A stretch of 64,000 bases of DNA from Neurospora crassa OR74A (taxonomy: Eukaryota > Ascomycota > Sordariomycetes > Sordariales > Sordariaceae). Below are positions 24,201 to 34,953 of this stretch, one piece after another. The number at the start of each line of letters is the position of its first letter. Positions within the stretch are counted from its first letter, which is position 1. The stretch spans positions 5,518,001 to 5,582,000 of the forward strand of contig NC_026504.1 in the NCBI RefSeq assembly GCF_000182925.2, given 5' to 3'. The translations under genes were made by a program, and so were the position numbers. Below the pieces are notes generated by a model, which saw only the letters and a program-made list of their open reading frames with translations, had not been told where the DNA came from and made no database searches.

Positions 24201-24536
24201 GCGGCGCAGGTTCTCGACATTCTGGGTGTGCACAGGGAGCTGCCACACGGGAACGTCATCGGGGGCGTCCTCGGGATGTGTCCATCTCAGAACGGCGTCC
24301 GTGGTCGAGTGGAGGATGTCCTCGGTGTCGGGGCCAGCGAGATCGGAGGCGAAGTGGACGTTGAACGTGTAGTGAATCATGGCATCGGGAGGCTGGGGAT
24401 TCGAGATTGGTGGAGGACCCTGGGGAGCGATCTTGGGCTGGTGCATTATTTGCGGCATGCCCATTGACGACCGCGACATGCCAAAGTTGGGACTCATCCT
24501 CTCAGGCCAGTGACGCATGTTTGCTAGTTTATTCAT
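21228..24536 (-). CDS. Multi-KH-domain RNA-binding protein
   Basis: Seven exons read in phase: 24536..24036, 23968..23699, 23636..23175, 23111..22556, 22492..22371, 22316..22119 and 22055..21228. The product is 978 aa and introns are 54-67 nt. Serial KH-like modules are visible. One has a clear GxxG loop (HKRIIGIGGQHIQRIMKKH, near the middle of exon 4). Others are degenerate, such as CGRNRKNIKHIESATNTAIY, LLGRMDKVRKIMETNSV and VSGKKNGKINKIMSHCNVQI. The N-terminal 60 residues are Met/Pro-rich and disordered. The last 130 residues are Ser/Asn-rich with two NPW repeats (RNPWNDSG, NNPWGTSR). It is likely a cytoplasmic or nuclear mRNA-binding regulator, resembling Bicaudal-C/vigilin-type proteins. 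I do not recognise the exact orthologue. Neighbouring UPF2 is also an RNA factor, but a link is not shown. Confidence 0.8.
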
Positions 24537-24786
24537 CGTGGTCGAGCGACTGAAGGCGCACGGCTGGGAAGCAGGCTGAATGACAAGGGCGACAGGGAGG
24601 CCAGGTCAGGTCAGCAGTATGCCCGGAAATGAGGCCACTGCGCGCTGGCTATACTGGGAAAAGAGAGAGGCCGAAGGAGGAGGGGCGTTCGTTGCCGGTG
24701 CCCGTATCTGTTGTGTTGGTTGTGTTATGTAGGTAAAGAGGTACCTGGCCCTCTTGCACACTGCTTGCTGCCTTTCGTCGGATGTC

Positions 24787-24812
24787 GTGGTGGTGGTGGT
24801 GGTGGTGGTGGT
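24787..24812. repeat. (TGG)n microsatellite
   Basis: About nine perfect TGG units, 250 bp upstream of the KH-protein ATG, probably in its leader. Confidence 0.9.
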
Positions 24813-25929
24813 GTCTGCTGGTGCGTTCGGGGGATAATGGCGGGGGTGGGAAGGGAGACCACAGCGAACGAACGAGGGGCAGCGTAACGGGGGCAAAGGC
24901 GTATGATGTATGCTGGTTTTGTATGTCGTCTCGTTGTTGTTACTGTCGGTCCTCCTGCTACGCTGTTTGGTGCTGCTGCTGGTGCTGGTGCTGCTGCTTG
25001 TGATGATGATGGCTGGACACGACTGGGGAGGGGGGTGGGAGCGAGGGAGCGCTTCGGAGAGGGCGGCAAGGCTCGTGCCAGGAATCGCAGAACTAAAACG
25101 AGAAAAAAAGGGGGTATCTCAAAGAACTTGACAATTGGTAAAAAGGAAAAGAGAATGCGAAAAGAAGCAAGTGGGATGCTCTTTTTCCTTTGGTTTGATG
25201 TATGCAGAAGCAGAGTGAGTGGTGTTCGGGTTGGGGGGGGAGGGGAAAGGTGGAGGAGAATAGAGTTAAGATAGGTAGACGGACGCGGAGGAACCAGGCA
25301 AGAGGAGAAACTGCCGCTTGTAGAAAGGTAGTGCTGTAGGATACGGATTCCAGTCGGTGGTCGGGGTGCTCAAAGTGGCTCGAGAGTGGCCTGCTTGGCT
25401 TGCTCAAGGTGGAATGGCAGCACAAAGGCCAATACAGACTGCAGGGCAGTTCAATGGAAGCACACGGCGGCGGGCAGGCAGTCCACTTCAGTGAGCGAGT
25501 CCACACACACACCTCACGGGCAGTCAGACTTGAGAGTCCCCGGGCCACCCACTCAGTCTCTCAGTCTGGGGGGACGGGAGTGTGGGAGATGGAAGCTGAG
25601 CGACCGACTGAAGGGAGCACGGACCAGATTGCACGGTAGTAGAGTGGATGGGTTGTGGAGGGAGTGTGGAGACATCGGGAGACGCCCAGCGGTGGATCTC
25701 CCAGGGCGCCGCACGACGGGCGCCATTGGACAGCTCATTTAAATGGAGACAGACTCAGGTTGGAAGTGGAAGTTGAGCCTGAGTTGGTCCGTGCATTCCT
25801 CAAGGTCTGCTCCATCGTGACTGGTTCAACCAGCGGGCAAAAGTGGGCAGCCACTCAGCACCTGCGTAGGCGGTGCAGTGCAGTGCCGTTGCAAGGGAAG
25901 TGTGCAGCAGCGAGTGTGCTCTGGCAGCT

Positions 25930-25932
<3 letters not shown>

Positions 25933-25960
<28 letters not shown>
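25933..25960. repeat. (CA)n dinucleotide repeat
   Basis: About 14 CA units followed by imperfect CCACACACCACACG. Confidence 0.9.
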
Positions 25961-25961
<1 letters not shown>

Positions 25962-27689
25962 CACACACCACACGCCAGGGCACCCATCTCCAATTTCATC
26001 CATGGTCGTATCACTCGCTGTCAGCATCCAAAATGGCCAGGGCAGTCAGTCAGGCAGGCCGACAGGCCGACATGGGGCATGAAGAAGCTCCAGTAGGTAT
26101 CTTCAAGAGCCACCTTTCCCGTCGTCGTCTAGCTCAAGCTATGTACCAAGATACTTGGGTATAAGACATTCGAGCGGACGGGAATGGACAGCTCCATCCA
26201 TTCCATTCCTCCATATCGAGGCCAGTCAAGCCCAACACTACACTACACTACACTACTGTACTATGTACTTGCATCTGTACATCACACTGCACACTTGAAA
26301 CTTCAAACTGTCCCTTCTTCAGTTTCTTCAACTTCTCACTGGCTTTCCCCTTCACACTAAACCCCCAGGGTATCCTCGAATGTGGATACGTGTGTGTGTG
26401 TGTGATGTGTGGGTGTGGGTGGTGTGCAAGTGGTCAACTCCCGTCCTTCGGCATCTGGCCTTAGCTACCAATCAACCAGGCCTGATCAAAACAAGCTAAC
26501 CTCCGTCCTATCCAATGCTGACCACCTCCTATCGTCAACAACGACACAACAACCCTCAACTGTTCAACGAATTTTAATTCACCGAAAATACCTGCCCCAA
26601 AGAGTGAAGGGATCGTCAACCGTACCTCAGTCTAGCCTTCCAATGCCTTGCCTGAAAACTGCCTGACATCGTTCAGGCCTGAAGCATCAAGTTCAACAAG
26701 GTTACATACAGTTGGGGATGTCCAGAATGCTCGGTATACGGGCATATATGTACCGCACTTGACTTACCTTACATCGCCTTGTTCTTGTTTGCTTGAATCT
26801 GGGTTCGCCGGCTCATAACGCAAGTCCCATGTACAGGTAATCACATGCAAAGGTACGATCCTTATGCCTGTCTGTCCCAGTCCCAGTCCCAGTCCCCGAA
26901 CCCCTCAATGTTTTGTTTTGTTTCATTGTTTGCCATGGGGGGGTGGTTCAAGAGCCTCCTCGAATCTTGAACCGTTCGGCCGGCAGGCGAGCAGGGGGTT
27001 CATACTTCATTCTAAAGGGGTAGAACGACAACAACAACAGTCAGCAAAGATTCGAGGTCCTTCATCTCGTTTATAGACTGAGGCTGCTGAATAAAGGACA
27101 AACACCGGACTGCAAAATAATGCCAGATTCTTTTTCGTTACTAAAAACAAAATAGAAAACATCCAATTCTGTCGCCAAGTGGACAGACAGAGCTGGCTAG
27201 TTTTTAACTTTTCTTATTTTCTCTTACCGAGGTCCCCCTCCTTGCCCGACTTACACCTTGATGATAAACGGAAGAAGATCACCGACTTTCGTTTCCTTTC
27301 GTCCCTTGTCCCTGATCTACAGATTTACTCTCTGATACACACACCTATCAACCTGTCAACCGCCGCCGCCAAGCTGTAGTATAGCGTAGTGTAGTGTACA
27401 TATGCCGCCTCGTGAAGATCCGTTGATTCCAAGATCTTCATTACCCGTTTTTTTTTCCCCTTCTGCTGGCCAGGAAGCCTCTCATGCAACTGAACTTGCA
27501 ACGTACATACTTACCCCAACATCAATCAACCTGTCTGTCTTTCGAACCAAGGTTGTCTTCAGGAAGTTCTGACAGGGCTAGGTCCATTCATCCTCGCCAG
27601 TAAGTGGCCAAGTTGCCACAACACCCCCCTCCTCCCCCAAGAACCCCCCCCAAGAAAATTGATTGACTTTGACTTTTCACCGAGCATCT

Positions 27690-27830
27690 CACCTTACCCT
27701 GCTCTGCCCTGCCCTGCCTTACCTCGCCCTACCTACTGTACCCCGACTTGTCTTGCCCTGTCTTGTCTTGTCTTGCCTTGCCTTACCGTTCGCCTGCCCT
27801 GTCTTGTCTTGCCTTACCTCTCGCCTGTCA
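27690..27830. repeat. Degenerate CCTGC/TCTTG pentamer tract
   Basis: Successive CTGCC, CTTGC, CTTGT and CTACC words give a pyrimidine-rich strand. Intergenic. Confidence 0.7.
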
Positions 27831-28037
27831 TGCAGTCAGGTCAAGTTCCCACTGACCAAATATCAAGGACCGACACCACTCACTGTCCAAGTTTTTTTCC
27901 ACAGAAAAGACCAAGAACCAAAGACCAAAGCAAGGCAAGGTGAGGTTAAGGCAACCTATGACAAACCACCTTTCTTAACCTTTGGCAACTCGATAAGCAA
28001 GCACGCAAGCAAGCAAGCAAGCAAGCACCAGGAAAAA

Positions 28038-28130
28038 AGGAAGGAAGAAGAAAAAGGAAGGAAGAAGAAGAAAAAGGAAGGAAGAAGAAAAGAAGGAAGG
28101 AAGAAGAAAAAGGAAGGAAGAAGAAAAGAC
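28038..28130. repeat. Purine repeat (GGAAGGAAGAAGAAAAA)n
   Basis: Several imperfect copies of a roughly 17-bp all-purine unit. Such homopurine mirror tracts can form triplex DNA. The translated Lys/Glu runs here are artefacts. Confidence 0.85.
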
Positions 28131-29113
28131 CTTGACCTTTTGACAACCTCGTATCATCAAAAGTGAAGTTAAAGAAGAAGAAGAAAAAGTGAAAGTGGAA
28201 AAAAAGATGAGGCTTAGAATCTGTGCTCCCTCCCTCCATTCATTACTCCATCACAGCACAGCAAACCAGTGTAGGCACTGGTGCTCATCAAAACTACCGC
28301 GCGGCTCGGCGGGAACTAACAGGGAAAACCACACTACTACGCAGTAGGATGTTATATACTCCAGTGGAGTCGTTGGAATCTCCTTAGATACTTTTTTTGG
28401 AGGTGACGGAAGGTGAGGTGAGTATTTACCTAATGACGTTGTTGCTGGACTCCCGCTGAATGGCTGTTCTGAAACTTGCTCGGATCCCGCAGTTCCGATT
28501 TTCCGAACGGGACGGACAACGGGCCACGGCCAACGGGTAACGGGTAACGGCGGGGGAAACGGGGCAAAACGGATAGATATATCTCCGACGTTGAAGCGTC
28601 GATCGATAAATAGTACTTCCTCCTCCCCTACTTACGTGAAAGATTTACGACGGATGGACTTGTTTACATAATATACACTACGTGGGCAAACTGCTGCTTT
28701 GACTTTGTCTGGCTCGTCGTTTCTTCTTCAGATTTCTTTTTCTTTGCTTGATTCAACTTTGTGATACACCTATAGGTAATACCTGCTCATACTCTGCAGC
28801 CCATAGCGCTGATGTTTCCTTTTTGGACGCTGGTAATATGACATGTTTCCTCATCCGCGCTACCTATATAATATATACCGTCTCCTCGTACAAACAAGCT
28901 ATCCTGCCAGTTGATACTCCACACTCGCTTTACACCATATGGGAATAAAGATGTACATCAGTAACGTTGAGGATAGAACATCTAGTTCTATCACATGTTT
29001 TCCAAAAAAGCAGAAACCAACCGATTCCCTTCAAGCCCGTCCCTGCCTTGAATTTACCAAAACGTCCAGGTTCCATCTTTTGGGTTCTCCCTCCTCATGA
29101 AACCCCAATCTTA

Positions 29114-32050
29114 TTACCGATAAACATCCCGCATGGGAGGCCGGTCCAAGTAAACAACCTCATCATCCTCCTGGTGCTGCTGCTGCTGGGCAGGCGGTGG
29201 CCTTGCATAATACCTCTCATCCCCATACGCACCACCATCTCCACGCATCACCTGAGTAGGCGGCTGCTCGGGCGGAAACACGCTATAAGCGCGCCCTCCC
29301 ACCGGCGGCGGCGGCGGAGGCGGATGCATAACTTCCCTTCGTAACTCCTGACGTCCCTGATATTCACGACCGACCATCTCCGGCTGCACACTTCCCAGCC
29401 TTGCTCCGTAGTCGCCTCTGACCTCATACCTAGAGGCCGCATCAAGAGGGGGTGGCCTGACGCTTGCTGAACGAATCGTGGCATATTCCCTGAGGCTCGG
29501 CTCTCCTCCCATGCGTCTTTCGTAACCAAGAGGAGGAGCAGGAGGAGGAGGAGCCTCGTAGCGGACTGCCTCTGCCACTGGCCGGACACTAGCTGCTCTG
29601 CCGCCATAGTATTCGCGCGGGCGCTCGTCCACCGCCCGCAGGTCGTAAGCTGCAACACTCTCGTAGCGAGGGGGATCCATCGGCGGACGAACGCTACCCG
29701 GTCTCGCGATGTAGTCCGGAGGCGTCTCGACAACAGGCCGCAGTCTGGACGGCACGTAGTCGCCGGACGGTGGGGCCATGGGGTGAGTGGAATAAGCACG
29801 CTCCCTGTACACTCTATGTTCAGGGGTAACGTACTCTGGCTGAGCAATGACACGTCGCTGAGGAGTATAACCGGGTGAAGTTGGTTCGTAAACCATTACC
29901 TCGTCATCATAGCCTTCAGGCCTCCGGGTAACAGCACGTGGAGGCGGCGGCGGCGGCGGCGGGCGAGCATACACAATCTCGGGTCTATCTGCAACCACAC
30001 TTTGGGGCCGGGGCGGCTCGATGTATTCCCGGCCGAAAGCATCAACAACGATGCGAGTGGCGGGCATCCTGGGAGGAGGAGCCATTGGCTGTGCAACACG
30101 CTCGTACGCAACTGGTGATCGTGAAGAGCGCTCACGATACGCTGCTGGGCGCATGCTCATCCTTGAAGCAGCACGAACATCGCGATAATAACCATCATCT
30201 GCCGGAGGAACCTCGTAAATCACGTTCCTCGGTGCCACGCGCACCTCGCGGGGGATGTAAGGGGAAGGATGCATGCCTGGCGAGCCGGGCAACCGACCAC
30301 CACTGAATGGTGCTCTGGGATCATCGTAGTAGACCCTTTCATACCTGGGGGTGGCGAGCAGAGGCTCGCCCTCGAGACGCGGACGAGGGTCGATTTCCCG
30401 CTCATATCCCACAACCCGCTCCTCCCTCTGTACTCTTGGCTGCAGGCGCTCTTGATAGGCACCCTCTACGGAACCTGGCTGTCCATACCTTGCATCATCA
30501 TAATCAGGTCCTTGGTGGTGGTGTTGTTGCTGCCCCTGTTTCTGACGCTTGGCCGGACGTGTGTACTGGGGAGCTGACATGGGAGATGGGGATCGCGGTT
30601 CAGGCTTAATGTACGGCGATGCGGCAGCGGCCTCGGCAAGTCGATCTGCCTTTCTCTTCTTTTTCTTGTTCTTCTTCCTCTCCCCGGGCCTCTCTCCTCC
30701 GTGGGGTGAGCTTTCCGGGCTAGAGACAGCTGAGGGCTGCTTCCTGAGAGCAGCAACCCCCTGGGCCGGAGGCGGAGTGGCCCGACGACCGCCCGTCTCC
30801 GATAGAGCAATCGGCTGTTCAAGAGCAGCAGTAGGCAAGGGGGAGACACGGGATGGCTGGGGTGCGAAAGGGGAAAGATTATGGGCACGAACAACTGGTG
30901 ACCCCGCAGGTCCTACCGCCTGTCTCAATAGCTGCTCGTTAACTCTCGACAAGTCTCGCGAGCCACCACCACCACCACCCCGTTCCTTTCCTGTATGGGT
31001 CGTCGACTCTTCGGACCGACTTGCCGGGCCACTGTCACGAGAACTGACAGCTTCGGACGGGGGGAATTGGCGAGCAGCCCTGCTGACACTTGTAGCCGCG
31101 CTCGACGTGTCCGGCACGTTTACGTTGAACGGTTGGTTTGCAGGTGCTGCCGGCGCACTCGGGAGAGGAGGCTTGGGGTGGTTGGCGGCTGGGACCGCAA
31201 GGGGTTCGAGGTCTAGCTCGGGTTCGTAGGGAGAGCCGTCGCGCATCTGCTCGTCTTCGGACTCGTTAGGAACGCGAGCTAGCTGGTGGTGCGAGTCGGG
31301 GGTGCCGTGTTGGCTCGAGTAAAAGGTGTTGTCATCGAACGAGTCGCCCGAAGCTGAAGCGTTAGCAACAGTGTCATCAGTAGTAGTTTGAGCGGCATTT
31401 GCTTGAACCAGAATCAATGCTTTGGCCAACACATCGGCAATGTCGAAGTCAGCAGGCTGCTCGGACGGCTGCAGGGCGCCCTTATGGGACACTTTCCGCT
31501 GCTCAAAGTCTTCGCGGAGAGAACGCTCGATCCGCTGTCTTTGCAGCTGAATCTCGGCTTTGATCAAGTCCTCCGACTTCTCCAACAAGATGGGGTTGAT
31601 TTCGACTTTCGGCTTGGACTGCTCAGTTGTAGAAGAAGAGTTGGACAAGGTCCCCAAGCCAGGCAGCACATTCCCACCCAGAGTCACCGCCGGCTTCTTG
31701 AGGTTTGCCTGCTGCAAGTTATCAGTCATTGCGCGGTTCCCATTCACAGCCGGCTTTGGTCCCCCAGGCGCCTGGCCTGCCGAAGCGGTGGAGGAGGCAT
31801 TGGCTGGAGGGACTGGCCCAGGGCCGCTGGTCGGTTTCCCAACATGTGTTGGCTTAATGCGCGGGTGTGTACCGCTGACCACCTCATCGCGGAAGCGCAG
31901 GATCTTTTCGTACTGCTCGAGTTCATGACGCTCTTCAGGTTTGAGCGTTGCCATCAGTGATGAGTTTGAGGAAGTCGATGCTCCCATTGTCCCTCCAAGC
32001 GGCCCTCCTCCTCTTGCGGGCATTGCAGCCACTGCCGGTCCTCCGGCCAT
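29114..32050 (-). CDS. Unrecognised 978-aa protein with helical N-terminal segments and a Pro/Arg/Tyr-rich tail
   Basis: A single open exon. The start was chosen at MAGGPAVAAM (ATG 32050-32048). Two N-terminal segments look folded and charged: PEERHELEQYEKILRFRDEV near residue 40, and a helix pair around 150-185 (DLIKAEIQLQRQRIERSLRE). After these the protein becomes low-complexity. A basic KKNKKKKRKADR tract suggests nuclear localisation. The second half is dense in R, Y and P with repeats such as RYE, REY, SVRP and runs of eight prolines. The frame is open for about 195 more codons upstream, but that part reads as random sequence and is probably leader. I cannot assign a function. The helical segments recall subunits of chromatin complexes, but this is only an impression. 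Confidence 0.75.
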   Translation of the reverse strand: MAGGPAVAAMPARGGGPLGGTMGASTSSNSSLMATLKPEERHELEQYEKILRFRDEVVSGTHPRIKPTHVGKPTSGPGPVPPANASSTASAGQAPGGPKPAVNGNRAMTDNLQQANLKKPAVTLGGNVLPGLGTLSNSSSTTEQSKPKVEINPILLEKSEDLIKAEIQLQRQRIERSLREDFEQRKVSHKGALQPSEQPADFDIADVLAKALILVQANAAQTTTDDTVANASASGDSFDDNTFYSSQHGTPDSHHQLARVPNESEDEQMRDGSPYEPELDLEPLAVPAANHPKPPLPSAPAAPANQPFNVNVPDTSSAATSVSRAARQFPPSEAVSSRDSGPASRSEESTTHTGKERGGGGGGSRDLSRVNEQLLRQAVGPAGSPVVRAHNLSPFAPQPSRVSPLPTAALEQPIALSETGGRRATPPPAQGVAALRKQPSAVSSPESSPHGGERPGERKKNKKKKRKADRLAEAAAASPYIKPEPRSPSPMSAPQYTRPAKRQKQGQQQHHHQGPDYDDARYGQPGSVEGAYQERLQPRVQREERVVGYEREIDPRPRLEGEPLLATPRYERVYYDDPRAPFSGGRLPGSPGMHPSPYIPREVRVAPRNVIYEVPPADDGYYRDVRAASRMSMRPAAYRERSSRSPVAYERVAQPMAPPPRMPATRIVVDAFGREYIEPPRPQSVVADRPEIVYARPPPPPPPPRAVTRRPEGYDDEVMVYEPTSPGYTPQRRVIAQPEYVTPEHRVYRERAYSTHPMAPPSGDYVPSRLRPVVETPPDYIARPGSVRPPMDPPRYESVAAYDLRAVDERPREYYGGRAASVRPVAEAVRYEAPPPPAPPLGYERRMGGEPSLREYATIRSASVRPPPLDAASRYEVRGDYGARLGSVQPEMVGREYQGRQELRREVMHPPPPPPPVGGRAYSVFPPEQPPTQVMRGDGGAYGDERYYARPPPAQQQQHQEDDEVVYLDRPPMRDVYR

Positions 32051-33101
32051 CTGTTTTTTTCTCCTTGGCCGTCGAAAGGTTGGAAGTGTTTCAAGTAGAA
32101 AGCCCAGCTCAGTACACCGAGCAATTGACCGAATGCCAACTGTATGTAATGGATAACGTAACGGTGTCTGTCTATATAGATGGCACAGCCGAATGACGAA
32201 GAAAAGAAGAAAAGAAGAAGCAACTGATGCGCTATTCCAATCCCTATACCACGTGTTGATTAGCAGCGGTGGTGAACAAAACAATACAAATCTTCGTTGC
32301 CTGTCTACAGACCACCAGAAGACGGTGAAGTGCAGAGCTGGACGAAAGTGAAGTGTTGGTGAAGTGGAAATGGAAAAGGAAAAATGGAGTTTGAACTTTG
32401 AACGAACTGAAGACAGAACTAAGCAGCCGAGACGAGGCAGCTCCGAGCACAATTTGGCGTCCCCCCCCCCCCGGTCACTTATGATCGGCGGCGCGCGCTG
32501 GGCCAGGCCCGCTGGCGACAACCTACGCAGTAAGGGCGCACGGGCCATTCTAGATGAACCTTGGTAGCCACCATCTGCCACCAGCTGTCGGATAAAAGGA
32601 TACGAGACATCGGCCTGAGTCAATTGAACGATCAATGTCCGACGAGTCTGGGGAGGAGACGGAGGAACCGCATGGAAAGTCAGTCATGCTTGATGTCACA
32701 CGATCAAGTACATAAAGAGGATGGAAATTGGTTGAATTGTTTCATTCATGGGAAAAAAAAAGGTTTCTAGACAATCATCTGTATATCAACAAGAAAACAA
32801 TCATCTTTAGGGAGATTCAAGGACACAAGCACACGGCATCCTTTTGACAGCCACGCACCCACTTATACACAAATCACAACGAACTCGCAGTTTGAGTTGG
32901 CACTTTCACTTCACTTCACCAACACACCCACCACTCACTCCCATATAAACCAGACGGGAACCAACATTGCAATACCACATCTCTACTGTCCAACAACCAC
33001 AAAAACAGAAAAGGACAATCAATTCCTCATCTCCAGCAAATCCGCAGTGAATCTTGAACAACGCAAAGACTAGACCACTGGAGCCCAGAACCACAGAGAC
33101 G
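32051..33101. promoter_or_regulatory. Divergent promoter region between the 978-aa protein and the HAD phosphatase
   Basis: About 1.05 kb separates the two divergent start codons, so it should hold both promoters and leaders. I see no TATA box or known operator. A C run lies at 32461-32471. Confidence 0.45.
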
Positions 33102-34091
33102 ATGGCGGCCCAAGAAACAAACACCACGAACGGCACTAGCCAACCGGCGGACAACCGCGTTGTCTTTTTCTTGTAAGTTTATACGCAGCAATCTGAACTG
33201 ATATATGAGAGTCATTGAAACCACAGGACTAACCAGAGTCCTTGTACAGTGACATTGACAACTGTCTCTATCCCAAGAGTGAGTGAACTGAAGGAACCAC
33301 CCACATCTATCAACCCATACCCTGATGTAAAACTCACACTCACACTCACACAACCAAACAGGCGCTAAAGTCCACGACCTAATGGCCGACCTCATCGACC
33401 AGTACTTTGCCCGCCACCTCAACCTACCGTGGGAGGACGCCGTCCGGCTGCACAAGGAGTACTACCAAAACTACGGGCTGGCCATCGAGGGACTGGTGCG
33501 GCACCACCAGATCGACCCGCTCGAGTACAACGCCAAGGTGGACGACGCGTTACCCTTGGACAACATCATCAAGCCGAGCGACGCGCTCAAGCAGCTGTTG
33601 GCGGACATTGACAAGCGCAAGGTCAAGCTGTGGCTGTTTACCAATGCGTACATCAACCACGCGAAACGGGTGGTCAAGTTGTTGGAGATTGAAGACTTCT
33701 TTGAGGGGATCACGTACTGCGATTATAGCCAGACGCCGCTGATTTGCAAGCCGCATGAGGATATGTTTAAAAAGGCGATGCGGGAGGCGGACGTCGTGGA
33801 CAGGTGGGGGGATTGTTACTTTGTTGGTGAGTACCTACCTAGTCTCTTTCTTGGTCCTTCCTGTTGTGTTGTCTGAAGTGCTGTTATTTGAAGAGTACTA
33901 ACGAGCTAACATGGTGATTAGATGACTCCTACTTGAATTGCAAAAAGGCGCAAGAGCTGGGGTGGACGACGGCGCACTTGGTAGAGGAGGGCGTGACGCC
34001 ACCCAAGACGCCGGCGTCCAAGTACCAAATAAGCACTTTGCAGGAGTTGCGGACGGTATTCCCCGAGCTCTTCAAGAAGGATGAGGAATGA
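33102..34091 (+). CDS. HAD-superfamily pyrimidine 5'-nucleotidase-like phosphatase (SDT1/PHM8 type)
   Basis: A soluble HAD hydrolase predicted to dephosphorylate nucleotide monophosphates. Exons: 33102..33172, 33250..33278, 33362..33826 and 33922..34091; product 244 aa. HAD motif I is FDIDNCLYP (nucleophile Asp25, acid/base Asp27). It is built across two splice junctions, and most of it lies in a 29-nt microexon. Motif II is in LWLFTNA, the motif III lysine is in LICKPHEDMFKKA, and motif IV is YFVDDSYLNC, itself formed across the last junction. The cap region is helical (HKEYYQNYGLAIEGLVRHH). FDIDNCLY is the hallmark of the fungal SDT1/PHM8 and plant pyrimidine-nucleotidase group. Substrate cannot be settled by eye. 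Confidence 0.92.
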
Positions 34092-34432
34092 GGTTAGATA
34101 GGTGTAATTACAGGGAGCAGTGAGTGGCGTACGGCTCGGCACTAATAGATCATATAGGTAGAGCACGGAGTTCAACTTTGCATATAGGTAGATAGATGGC
34201 TGAGAACTTTGGATTTTTTTTTTCCCATCCTTCAACCGAGAGTCAATTTATGTGACGCAAAGCCAAGTGTCCTTCTCCTTCTCGTAATTCCCCCCCCTGA
34301 ACGCCGTGATCCCAAATGCCATCATGTTAAAGAAAGCATACCCGTAGTCGCTTAACTCCCAAATGTCAAAACCTCATTACCAGCACCGTCCCTTTCATGT
34401 TATGCATGCTCAACCCATTCACCCCTCAACAA
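34092..34432. other. Short intergenic region between convergent HAD gene and MED21
   Basis: 341 bp holding both 3' UTRs. T-rich near 34214-34225. Nothing else seen. Confidence 0.5.
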
Positions 34433-34953
34433 TCAATACCGCCTAATACTCCTCAACGTCTGATCCAACTTCACCAACACCTCATCCTTCTCCTTGACCG
34501 CCTCCTGCCTCTGTTTCTCCGCCACATTCAGCTCCTCCTCGAGCTCCTTGATGCTCTGCAACTGGTCCTGCTCGCTATTATCGAGGCCCGGCAAGCTCGA
34601 AATCAGGTACTCGATCTGCTGCTCTCGCGTGATCAGGTCGCGCGCAAGTTCTAGCTGCCCTGCTTGGAACACGTCCGGGGGGAGGGTGTCAACTTCGGGC
34701 GGCTGGTCGGCTTTGGAGGGCGCGATGGTGTCTTTGGGGCTGAAGGTCTTGAGGTCGTGGTGTCGGTCGATGTAGAAGTAGGTGGCTATGAATTGCTCCA
34801 TTAGCTGGAAGGGGGGGATGTGGTTAGTAGGTGATTTGGACAAAGGTAGTGGGGGCATAGATGGAATGTCCCGCTGGGTTTGGGGGGGGAGGAAGAAGAA
34901 GACGGACTGACCTGGTCAACAGCCTCTTGGAGTTGCGAGAGACGGTCGCTCAT
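34433..34953 (-). CDS. med21: Mediator of RNA polymerase II transcription subunit 21 (MED21/SRB7)
   Basis: A subunit of the Mediator middle module that pairs with MED7 to form the hinge used in polymerase II activation; nuclear. Exons 34953..34912 (MSDRLSQLQEAVDQ) and 34804..34433 join in phase across a 107-nt intron and give 137 aa, the usual size. The second exon starts LMEQFIATYFYIDRHHDL, and with exon 1 this matches the conserved MED21 N-terminal helix. The rest is a coiled coil (LITREQQIEYLISSLPGLD, ELEEELNVAEKQRQ). It is divergent from the RRG7-like gene. Confidence 0.9.

Larger units (their letters stand above)
24537..29113. other. 4.6-kb gene-poor region upstream of the KH gene
   Basis: It contains the promoter and leader of the KH gene, a (TGG)n tract, a CA repeat, degenerate CCTGC/TCTTG pentamers (27690-27830), a GGAAGGAAGAAGAAAAA repeat and small AACGGGT repeats near 28520-28550. 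Open frames exist on both strands, but none has a recognisable domain or sustained coding composition. It could host a non-coding transcript or a long multi-exon leader; nothing can be called. Confidence 0.45.

Noticed and set aside
27946-28239. Phe/Ser-rich and Lys/Glu-rich ORFs
   Set aside because: They translate the purine/pyrimidine repeat at 28038-28130.
32051-32635. N-terminal extension of the 978-aa protein through an upstream open frame, including an in-frame ATG near 32548
   Set aside because: The translated sequence reads as random leader (mixed hydrophobic and Cys/Trp residues) and abruptly changes character at MAGGPAV, where coding-like sequence starts.
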